A DNA stretch of 14,262 nucleotides from Pilatotrama ljubarskyi (taxonomy: Eukaryota; Basidiomycota; Agaricomycetes; Polyporales; Polyporaceae). The DNA is taken from assembly GCA_022385805.1 (NCBI GenBank), contig MU277691.1:375833-390094 (forward strand), given 5' to 3'. The number at the start of each line of letters is the position of its first letter. Within the stretch, counting starts at the first letter, position 1. The notes below the pieces were generated by a model. The model was not told the origin of the DNA. It was given only the letters and a program-made list of their open reading frames with translations, and did no database searches. Shown here piece by piece: positions 7,652 through 14,262 of the stretch. The position numbers and the translations under genes are program-made.

Positions 7652-7978
7652 TGACGGTTACGAGCCGACGGCGTACGGACCTAACGGGAGTGGTGCTTCA
7701 GGGGGGGAAACGACTATCATATTCATAGGTAACTACCTAACGGGAGTCTACATAGAAGTCAGCATATGGCATACAGCATACAGGCGGTGAGAAGACTTAC
7801 GGTGCTTCAGCGGGGGAAACGACTGAAGCACCGTCGAGCGAGATGGACGGTATAAGTGGAGGGCGATAATCGATCAGGAGTAGCGCCCAGGCGGAAGCAC
7901 GCACTTCCTAATTAGGACTTCTGCCTGTGACCGGCGGAACTCCTAAAATGGTAGTGCGTCAGCGCTTGTGCGCCAACA
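7652..7978 (-). repeat. 3' LTR of the copia element
   Basis: The complete 327-bp LTR reads TGTTGGCGC...CCGTCA on the minus strand, with TG...CA ends, directly after the polypurine tract. It contains two copies of a 24-bp unit (7692-7715 and 7801-7824, one mismatch here; the other LTR has the unmutated base). It also contains two copies of a 13-bp unit (7679-7691 and 7735-7747). CGGTGCTTCAG and CTGAAGCACCG (7800-7810, 7823-7833) form an 11-bp hairpin. A weak TATA-like TTATAC lies on the minus strand near 7850. Confidence 0.93.
7748..7800 (-). other. Candidate spliceosomal intron inside the copia LTR
   Basis: On the minus strand this 53-bp segment begins GTAAGT and ends TATGTAG, with a GCTGAC branch-like motif (7763-7758) 11 nt from the end. 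The sequences on its two sides (24 bp at 7801-7824 and 13 bp at 7735-7747) occur again at 7692-7715 and 7679-7691 joined with nothing between, as if this segment had been spliced out. It would lie in the transcribed leader if transcription starts below the TATA-like motif near 7850. No transcript evidence is available here. Confidence 0.6.
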
Positions 7979-7990
7979 CTCCCCCTCAAG
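7979..7990 (-). other. Copia polypurine tract
   Basis: CTTGAGGGGGAG on the minus strand abuts the TGTTGG start of the 3' LTR. The pol stop codon TGA (7988-7986) lies inside it, so coding ends within the tract. Confidence 0.85.
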
Positions 7991-8408
7991 CCTGACGCAG
8001 ACCGAGAGTGAACGACAACGCCTTGACACGGGGACGAGGGAGTGCCTTCGTCAAGAGGTCGGCAATCATCTCCGTTGTCGGGCAGTACCGGAATGTGAGC
8101 GTCTTGATATCGACGAGCTCACGGAGGTGATGGTACCGAATGTCAATGTGCTTCGTGCGAGCGTGGAACACATCGGCATTGTCAAGGACTCGGAGAGCGC
8201 TCTGATTGTCGCAGAGCATGAGTGTCGGACCAGTCGGGGGTGTTGTGAGTTCAGCGACGAGAGAGCGGAGCCAGGCAGCCTCGCGCGAGGCGTCAGAGGC
8301 AGCGATGTATTCCGCTTCCGTTGACGAGAGGGCGATTATCGACTGCTTGAAGGAACGCCAACTGATCGCGCCTCCGTTGAAGAGGAAGACGAAGCCGGAG
8401 ATGGAGTG
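7986..8408 (-). pseudogene. Copia pol, RNase H segment
   Basis: After an in-frame TGA at 8409-8411 the frame continues HSISGFVFLFNGGAISW, ALSSTEAEYIAAS (catalytic Glu), MLCDNQSALRVLDN (catalytic Asp) and ARTKHIDIRYHHLRE, then the closing MIADLLTKALPRPR. These are the standard motifs of a Ty1/copia RNase H (RNase_HI_RT_Ty1 type). The natural stop is TGA at 7986-7988, inside the polypurine tract. Relatives have Arg at the upstream stop (DHRHSISG), so CGA to TGA is likely. Confidence 0.93.
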
Positions 8409-9389
8409 TCAATGAGCTTGAGAAGCCCAATCGGCGTCCGTGTACCCAACAAGGCCTTCCGAGTTGAAGCCAAGGGTGAGAGAGCGCTCTCGGGTTCCCT
8501 TTAGATAGCGGAGTACGCGCTTTGCGCCGTCCCAGTGGATACGGGCCGGGTCCGACATGAAGCGTGTGAGTGTTGAGACAATGAACACGATGTCTGGCCG
8601 TGTACCGATAGCTGCATACATAAGGGACCCGATGAGCTTCGCGTACGGCTTGCGCTGCATGTCCGCGCGCTCGTCGTCAGTGAGGTTGTATGCGAAGAGG
8701 TTCGCGTGCGGATCGGCAGGCACAGTGAGTGGGGCAGCGTCCGTCATCTTGAAGCGGACGAGGAGGGTGTCAATATATGCACATTGGGAGAGCGAAATCT
8801 CGCGCGCGGCCCGGTTGCGGTGGATCTCGAAGCCGAGGAGCCAGCGGAGTTCACCAAGGTCGACGATATCGTACTGACTCGCGAGCTGTGCCTTGAGGGC
8901 GACCATTAGGCGCTTGCTGTTCGCAACAAGTGTGCAATCATCAACATGAATGACAATTATGATAACCACACCATCGTCGAACAGGTAGAAGACACCTGGG
9001 TCATAGCTGCTGCGAGTGAGGCCGATCTCGTCCATGAGGACGCAGACCTTGTGATACCACTGTAGCCCCGCTTGTTTAAGGCCGTACAGCGCCTTGAGGA
9101 GCTGCCAGACGAGATGTGTCTTGCCAGGGATCTCGAATCCGGGAGGTTGTTGCATGTAGATCGTCTCGTTGAGGTCGCCATTGAGGTAGGCATTCTTGAA
9201 GTCGATTTGATGAACCTCCCAGTTGTTGGCAGCAGCGAGAGCAAGCACGAGTCGGAAGGATGAGAGACGAGCGGTTGGCGAGGACGTTTGCATGTAGTCA
9301 ACACCATAGACCTGCGAAAAACCTTGAGCACATAGGCGGGCCTTGTACTTGACGACACGGTTGTGTTCGTCGCGTTTTTTGCGCAGAGC
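8409..9389 (-). pseudogene. Copia pol, reverse transcriptase core segment
   Basis: This is an RVT_2-type reverse transcriptase. After TGA at 9390-9392 the frame runs ALRKKRDEHNRVVKYKARL, YGVDYMQTSSPTARLSS, HQIDFKNAYLNGDL (first catalytic Asp), ALYGLKQAGLQWY, IVIHVDDCTLVAN (catalytic pair in HVDD, where YVDD is more usual), LGFEIHRN and LIGSLMYAAIGTRPDI. It ends at GYTDADWASQAH, the beginning of RNase H, at the TGA 8409-8411. The open stretch is long, so the lesions are few and probably recent. Confidence 0.95.
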
Positions 9390-10040
9390 TCATACAGCGC
9401 CGACCACGTTCGCACCCTCCGGGGGCTCAACCAGCTCGTAGGTCTTCATCTTCCTGATGCGCTCGAGCTCTTCCTCCATGGCTTCCCTCCATTGCTCCCG
9501 TTCCGGCCCAGTGATCACATCGCGATAACTTGGTTCGTCTTCAGAGCCCATGGCGGCAAACGCGAAGAGTGGCGCGCTTGAGGACAGCGCTGCATACACA
9601 TCTTCAGCATCCGTTTCACCATCGCTCTCATTCTCCCCCTCAAGATCTACACCTCACCCGTCTTCAGGTGCGGCAATGCGCGCTTCCTCACCGGGGGCAG
9701 ATCTCTGAGCTCGATGTGCGCCACGTCTTCCGGCTGGTCCTGATCCGGAAACTGCCTGCAGCTCCGCGAGCTCGCGGGCCCATCGGGCGGCAGGCTTGCG
9801 TGCACGCTTCGAACCACTGGGCTGCACTTCAGGAGCGGGCGCGCTCGGCTCGGCGGGGACTTGCTCGGGCAGCGCTGCCTCAGCTTTCACTGGATGTCGG
9901 ACTTTTCTCATGCGCATCGCGAGGCCTCCGGAGGCGCTAGGAGGCTCCGAGGCTGATAGCCTTCCGGAGGCGGGATATTTCTTCGGGAGGGCGGCCCTCC
10001 GGCAACCCTCCACCAGCCTCCGCATAGCCTCGCCACGCCG
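9390..10040 (-). pseudogene. Copia pol, integrase-RT linker and RT N-terminus
   Basis: In the RT frame this covers a Pro/Ala/Arg-rich linker, then TGA at 9654-9656, the acidic DLEGENESDGETDAED, and the conserved RT entry SEDEPSYRDVI, REQWREAMEEELERI and YELVEPPEGANVVG. It ends at TGA 9390-9392, where relatives have Trp (TGG). The integrase frame overlaps the upstream part until its stop at 9908-9910. The change of frame therefore lies in the GC-rich stretch about 9911-10040, upstream of which the RT frame is closed by TAA at 10041-10043. Confidence 0.85.
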
Positions 10041-11053
10041 TTAAGCGAGCCGGAGCCTGGCGGAGGGCGGTCCGAGACTGTCTCGAGGGTAGCGCCCTCC
10101 AGATGCAAAATAACTTTTTCCGACAGAGGCGCAGGTTCTGAACGCGTGTGCGCAGAGCTCGGGGCGGCGTCATCATCTGGAGAGGATGTTGGAGCAGTAG
10201 GTGGCCGGGTCTGCAAGGAGAGCGGCTTGCTCGTGTGAGGCAGAGAGTCAGTGGACGTGCTCGGGGTGTCATCCTGTACATCCTCCCCCTCAACCCGGGT
10301 GCGTACACTGACTTCAATACCATCTTTCGGCTCGAAACGAATGTTTCGCTCAACGGAGACGGTCCGACATTCCGGCCAGTAGATACAATGTCCCTTGCTG
10401 TCGAAGTTGAAGCCAACCCAGCGCACGGGTTTTGACTTCAGATCGAGCTTGCCAGCGTTCTCCTGGAAGACCCATACCGCCGCTCCGAAGCGTGGCAGAT
10501 TTGAAAGGTCCGGCTTCTTGCCTGTCGCTAGCTCATGTGGCGTCGAGTTTGGTGTGTTCTTCGACGTCGTCCGGTTGCGAAGCCAGGCAGCATGCAGGAC
10601 AGCCTCGCCCCAGAGGAATTTTGGGAGGCGGGCATCGAAGAGAAGAGCTCGCGCATGTTCAGTGAGCGTGCGGTTGAGGCGCTCCGCTTTGCCGTTCTGC
10701 TGCGGCGAGTCGTGGACTGTGAGGTGGCGCGAGGTTCCCTGTGATTCAGAATGAGCAGTGAACTCATGGCTGGTGTACTTGCCACCACGGTCGCTTTGAA
10801 GCTCTTTGATGGCCATCACACCACGGTGGACCTTGGCCCATGCCTCGTACGCCCCATATCGCGAAAGCGCGTCGCTCTTATTGCGCATGAGCGAGACAAA
10901 TGCTTCGTCGGAGTAGTCATCGAGGAACATGATGAAGTATTGCTTGCCATCCCACGTCTGGACTTGTGCCTTGCCCCATACGTCTGAATGGACACGTTGG
11001 CCGTAGCGCGTACTTGGCGGGCTCGATCGCTCCTTCGGGAAGGGCGCGCGTGT
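9908..11053 (-). pseudogene. Copia pol, integrase segment (5' end cut off by the solo LTR)
   Basis: Native sequence resumes at 11053. TRAPFPKER starts just left of the solo LTR and continues RVHSDVWG (first catalytic Asp), FIMFLDDYSD, IKELQSDRGGKYTS (second Asp) and SPQQNGKAERLNRTL (Glu). The C-terminal part has FLWGEAVLHAAWLRNRT, TPHELATGKKPDLS and FGAAVWVF, as in copia integrases (rve core). The last 50 or so residues before the stop at 9908-9910 are Gly/Arg/Pro-rich and probably out of frame. The reading frame open up to 11239 includes solo-LTR sequence, so its apparent N-terminus is not native. The zinc-binding half lies on the other side of the insertion. Confidence 0.93.
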
Positions 11054-11741
11054 TGTCGCGCAACGTCTGGTCTCGTCGAGGTGGCGACGGAGAGAGAGAC
11101 TTATCGACTCGGGGTCGATATGTGGTGGTGGTGTGAGGGGAGGTGTTATAGGATGTGCAACCTCGATAAGAGTCGAGCTTGCTGCAAAGCTTGTGGGTTT
11201 TCCTTCTTTTCCGACAGAGGCTTCGCCGAGTTCGTACACCTGACAGTTCTAACCGTCGGATTTGGAACTGATTGAATGCCTAAGTATGGACACAGATACC
11301 TAATAGTAGGTCTGTGGTGAATAGAAGTCTCTTACGGAGAGTGCTTCTATTCCCTGAGTGCTGGTCTAACTCTTATCCTAACCTCGCAGAGAGATTTCGG
11401 GCAGAGTCTCCCCTTATATGTCTGAGTGGTGTGTGGTCCTGTCTTGTCTGCTGATGATCGAGGGCTCGTCCTCTGATCCGATGCATCCTGATCCTATGTC
11501 CTGACGCTACTTGCAATTTACTTCTCTGCCTCTGTGGCCTAAGTAAAATTGCCTCGGTAGTGATGAATTAACTGTTTAATTCTATCACTATAGTAGCTAT
11601 GCTTGCTGAATGAAGTCCCTGTGACTTCACTTGCTGACTGGCTGATGACTTGCTTGGTACTTTAGTTCTGACCTTGACGTGTTGTCTCGAATTGCTGCTA
11701 TATTCGTTCGTATCCTTCTATGGCACCTCTTATCAGCCCAG

Positions 11742-11749
11742 TATTTATA
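11742..11749 (-). promoter_or_regulatory. TATA box of the solo LTR
   Basis: TATAAATA on the minus strand, about 80 bp downstream of the nearest TGACTCA-type site. It fits a U3/R boundary if the LTR is in minus orientation. Confidence 0.5.
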
Positions 11750-11826
11750 CTGTTCTGAGAGTGCACTGAGTAATGTACAGTACAAACAAGGGAAAACAAG
11801 TAATTTGAAATAGTAGCCCCTATCTC

Positions 11827-11990
11827 TTACTCATCCTGACTCATTCTGACTCATCTCAACCCCTATTCCTGTCATCCTTCGTAATCGGAGCTTTCTGATT
11901 CGTCAAAGCTTGAGTGTAAGTCATGCTGAGTCATTTTGACTCATGCTCGGCGTGACTAGTGCAGGCTCGGCAATGACTCATACTGACTCA
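11827..11990. promoter_or_regulatory. Cluster of Gcn4/AP-1-like TGA(C/G)TCA sites at 10-bp spacing
   Basis: Perfect TGACTCA or TGAGTCA occurs at 11837, 11847, 11927, 11937, 11974 and 11984, with one-mismatch forms at 11827 (TTACTCA) and 11917 (TAAGTCA). Within each group the starts are exactly 10 bp apart, one DNA turn. TGACTCA is the consensus of bZIP activators such as Gcn4. The cluster lies 78-249 bp upstream of the minus-strand TATA box. Confidence 0.6.
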
Positions 11991-12498
11991 CATGGGCCTA
12001 GGCTGGTCTATCATGATTGCTTGAGAAATCATGAGTCCTTACCTGCCTGGCTCACATTTCATTCTATGGTGCATCTAGTATCTTCTGTACTCTCTTGAAC
12101 ATCTGCTGCATCTCTGAGAACTCTGATTCAGGTTCTAGTAGATCCTTTATCATGTTCCTAGACCATCTATGAAGGATTCCAAATAGGCAGAGGTAATCTT
12201 GATTGATAGACAGAGGCACCCTGTTTCAAACTTGAGCACATATTGGGTTTCTGAACCAGGCCAGGAGTTGTTCGAGTGTTGATTGAGGCTGGAGGAGGGC
12301 ACGACGGTATTGTGAGGCAGGTATTATTAGGAACTCAATATGGCAACACACTTGGGGTGTGGTTTTGCATTCTCTGATGTCTGAGTCTGCGCATGCTGCC
12401 TTAGATAATTCCAAAGTGATCAAACTGGTGCTTCTGGTTGTTCGCCTCACTGGGCTGGTTGGTCATGTCCAAGTACCAATCCACTTTGGTGCTTGACA

Positions 12499-14088
12499 GC
12501 GTCTGCTTTGCTTGCTGACAGATGTCGCAGAACTTGACCTCTGCGCCTTCGAGGTCGACGCCTGTGATGACGCCATGTGCAACCATCTGGTGCAAGATCG
12601 GAGGGTAGGCGTGCCCCATTCGTCGGTGGAACTCGAGGTCCGACAGCGTCGTGGCGGTGGTTTCGGCCACCTGCGGCGTCGTAGTAGGTCGAGTACCATG
12701 GAGGGGATACAGGCCGTTCTGCTCGGCAACTGGGGTCAGTTTGTTGCCGGCAGGCATGGTCAGATGGCAATGGTTCCTCTCGAAGCGTACTTGAAAGCCT
12801 GAGGCGGCGAGTCGGCTGACGGAGATGAGGGCGACGGGCATGGTGGGTGCGTAGAGGACGTCATGGAGAATGAATTCATTTGTGTTGCCGTCATCGTGCT
12901 TGATCGTGACACATACGTCCCCTTCACCTGTGGCATGGAAGACCCGACCGTCTGCGGAATTGATGGGAATGGGAACGATCTCGCGGAACGTAAGGAAGTT
13001 GTCGCGGCAGGGGTCGAAATGGCGAGACGTGCCCGAGTCTATAAGTCGGGTGTAGCGAGAGCGAGGCAGCGCATTTGCAGAGACTCTTGAGAAGTCAGTC
13101 GAGACGAGGCATGCTGAGTCTTCCCAGAACGTGTAGTCTTCAAGACGTGATGGCATTGCTGCACTCGCCTGTACGGTACTCGATGACGCTACCTTTGCGT
13201 TCTCCCCACCACCAGTCTTCGAGCCGCTGTCCGTCTTCTCCTTCTCCTTTCCTTTCCCTTTCCCTCTCCCCCTGCGCCGTCTCGGACCTTGCCCCTCCTT
13301 CCCTCCACCCTTGCTCCAGCACTCCGCCTTCGTGTGGCCTTCACGGTTGCAGTTGAAGCACTTGATCTGCCCGCCGCTTGCGGCAAGAGCGGAGGCGCCA
13401 GCGGACTGCTTGTCATCGAGGGCGAACTCGTCGCGGGCAATCTCAGTGATGGCGTCGATGAGCGCGGTGGATGAGATCGATGTTCCGGCAGTCCGAGCGG
13501 AGGCCATGATGGCACGGATGGCAGGGCGGTAGGAGTTGGGGAGAGTGGCGAGGATGAGCACCTTGTACTGCTCGTCGGGCATGACGCCTCCGGCGGTCGT
13601 GTACTCGGAGCGTAGGCGGGCGAGTTGGGCGAGAACGGAGCGGGGATCGCCTCCTTCCTTGCAGCGGAGCTGTTGCATCTGCGTGAGGATGCTGACTTGC
13701 ACGAAGTCGCCTTGGTTGTCGTATTTGGCCCGAACGACATTCCAGGCTTCGTCGGCGCGAGTCTTCGAGGTGATCTCGAGCTTGAGCGTCTCGGAGACGG
13801 TTTGGAATAGGAGGGACCTGATGGTTGTGTGGTTGCCGGCCCACTTGTCCACAGCGGTCTCGTACCTCTCATCGGCATCGGAGTCGACGCCTGGTGCGGT
13901 CATCGGTGTCGGTAGGCGCTCCCTGCCCTCGAGATAGCGTCGGAGTCCCTTTGCTTGAACGGCCGTGAGGAACTGGGCCTTATATAAAACCCAATTCGAT
14001 CCGTCTTCGTTAAGCGCGGGGACCTTGATGCTTGAGCTATTCTCAGGCTGTGAGATGGGTCGGGGGCGATCTTCTGAATGTCGGCCAT
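12499..14088 (-). pseudogene. gag-pol: Copia Gag, protease and integrase zinc region (5' half of gag-pol)
   Basis: The preferred start is the ATG at 14088 (AAAATGG context; MADIQKIAPD). The early frame and the main frame differ by one base, with the change between about 14030 and 14080. After it come ALNEDGSNWVLYKAQF and GLRRYLEGRE, then the copia-type Gag (UBN2-like: KWAGNHTTIRSLLFQ, ITSKTRADEAWNVV, GDFVQVSILTQMQQL). A CCHC knuckle CFNCNREGHTKAEC follows, then a basic Gly/Lys stretch, the protease active site RLIDSGTSRHFD, and the GAG-pre-integrase part with HRRMGH and CDICQQAKQT (HHCC zinc ligands). The solo LTR interrupts it at 12498. Translation would run on into it and stop at 12401-12403. 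The Met at 13903 is internal. Confidence 0.92.
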
Positions 14089-14098
14089 TTTGGAGCTG

Positions 14099-14113
14099 GC
14101 AGGGCTCATAACC
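14099..14113 (-). other. Primer-binding site for half initiator tRNA-Met
   Basis: The + strand reads GCAGGGCTCATAACC, identical to the anticodon-arm region of yeast initiator tRNA-Met (CAT is the anticodon). The minus-strand RNA is therefore complementary to an internal part of the tRNA, not its 3' end. It lies 3 nt from the LTR. Drosophila copia is known to prime from a cleaved half of this tRNA. The ATG at 14109-14107 inside the site is in frame with the Gag start at 14088. Confidence 0.8.
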
Positions 14114-14116
14114 TAA

Positions 14117-14262
14117 TGACGGTTACGAGCCGACGGCGTACGGACCTAACGGGAGTGGTGCTTCAGCGGGGGAAACGACTATCATATTCATAGGTAACTA
14201 CCTAACGGGAGTCTACATAGAAGTCAGCATATGGCATACAGCATACGGCCGGTGAGAAGACT
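14117..14262 (-). repeat. 5' LTR of the copia element (first 146 bp, truncated by window)
   Basis: Same sequence as 7652-7797 except for three substitutions (equivalent to 7702, 7783 and 7785), with no indels. It contains the joined 13+24-bp unit at 14144-14180 and most of the candidate intron. The window ends inside that intron, three bases short of its GTAAGT donor. The remaining 181 bp or so should continue to the right. Confidence 0.95.

Larger units (their letters stand above)
11054..12498 (-). repeat. Probable solo LTR (1445 bp) inserted in the copia integrase
   Basis: The coding sequence breaks between Thr (CICDICQQAKQT-type end at 12500) and Arg (start of RAPFPKER at 11050). The intervening DNA is less GC-rich, has no long coding frame and ends TGTC...GACA, with a 4-bp flank ACGC on one side and ACAC on the other (a target duplication with one CpG transition). 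Taking out element plus one flank removes 1449 nt and restores the frame exactly. On the minus strand a TATAAATA box (11749-11742) and an upstream cluster of TGACTCA sites look like an LTR promoter. No second LTR or internal domain is present. Calling it a solo LTR is inference; a non-autonomous element with unusual ends remains possible. Confidence 0.65.
7652..14262 (-). mobile_element. Ty1/copia LTR retrotransposon, nested in the gypsy element; 5' LTR truncated by the window edge
   Basis: Direct repeats 7652-7797 and 14117-14262 match with 3 differences in 146 bp and no indels, defining the two LTRs. Between them, on the minus strand, lie a primer-binding site, Gag, zinc knuckle, protease, GAG-pre-integrase, integrase, RT, RNase H and polypurine tract. 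Protease-integrase-RT-RNase H is the Ty1/copia order. Gag and integrase share one frame once a 1449-nt insertion is removed, so the original was a single gag-pol ORF. The element sits 19 bp upstream of the gypsy gag ATG. From the 327-bp left LTR, the right LTR should end near 14443 and be followed by a copy of the left flank GGTAA. Without its own insertion it would be about 5.3 kb. Confidence 0.95.

Noticed and set aside
7649..7654. Copia LTR edge placed at TAATGACGG instead of TGACGG
   Set aside because: Both LTR edges happen to be preceded by TAA, but the TG...CA rule and the spacing to the primer-binding site favour 7652 and 14117.
7165..7728. + strand frame of 187 codons across the gypsy-copia junction
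   Set aside because: Antisense to gag and crossing an insertion boundary, so it cannot be an old gene.
9908..11239. Full 443-codon frame taken as an intact integrase gene
   Set aside because: Its first part, above 11053, is solo-LTR sequence and its last part is probably out of frame; only the middle is native integrase.
12226..12450. Minus-strand frame of 74 codons within the solo LTR
   Set aside because: No similarity to any family recognised and located in LTR-like non-coding DNA.
11064..12505. Exact 6-bp repeat CGTCTG at both edges of the solo LTR (11064-11069, 12500-12505) as the target duplication
   Set aside because: Removing the DNA between these copies shifts the integrase frame and leaves extra residues before RAPFPKER. 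The TGTC...GACA ends with the 4-bp flank restore the frame, so the 6-bp match is taken as chance.
1..14262. CRISPR array, bacterial operon features, rRNA genes
   Set aside because: No regular repeat-spacer pattern or rRNA-like sequence; all evidence is eukaryotic retroelement DNA.

Overview
The window is transposable-element DNA from a fungus, most likely a basidiomycete. This rests on a 52-nt intron (GTGCGT...CTAAC...TAG), a Zn2Cys6-type cysteine pattern, a chromodomain Ty3/gypsy element and a copia element of a fungal type. The genus cannot be told, and no clear single-copy host gene is present.

Layout: 1-142 is the 3' end of a gypsy-family LTR in + orientation. 143-782 is unassigned spacer. 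783-7651 is the 3' part of a minus-strand Ty3/gypsy chromovirus: 3' LTR (783-1410), polypurine tract, a + strand (antisense) accessory gene with one intron (1631-2766), pol (2857-6562; protease, RT, RNase H, integrase, chromodomain) and gag (6556-7632). Its 5' LTR must lie right of the window, because a minus-strand Ty1/copia element has inserted about 20 bp upstream of the gag ATG. The copia element runs from its complete 3' LTR (7652-7978) through RNase H, RT, integrase, protease and Gag to a primer-binding site (14099-14113) and the first 146 bp of its 5' LTR (14117-14262). Its integrase is split by a third insertion, a probable solo LTR of 1445 bp (11054-12498). The insertions are therefore nested three deep: solo LTR in copia in gypsy.

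Both autonomous elements are dead copies. Gypsy has five disabling stops and one homopolymer frameshift. Copia has three stops, two frame changes and the solo-LTR insertion. Most stops are explained by single C:G to T:A transitions, several at CpG.

The most interesting signals are: (1) the copia LTR holds the same 37-nt sequence twice, once interrupted by a 53-bp segment with all the marks of a spliceosomal intron and once joined exactly as if spliced; (2) the gypsy gag-pol junction has an A AAA AAC slippery site, a TAG stop and a predicted H-type pseudoknot, a textbook -1 frameshift signal; (3) the gypsy element carries an antisense coiled-coil/Zn2Cys6 gene between pol and its 3' LTR; (4) the copia primer-binding site matches the anticodon region of initiator tRNA-Met (half-tRNA priming) and its ATG opens a Gag reading frame; (5) the solo LTR carries helically phased TGACTCA (Gcn4/AP-1-like) sites upstream of a TATA box.
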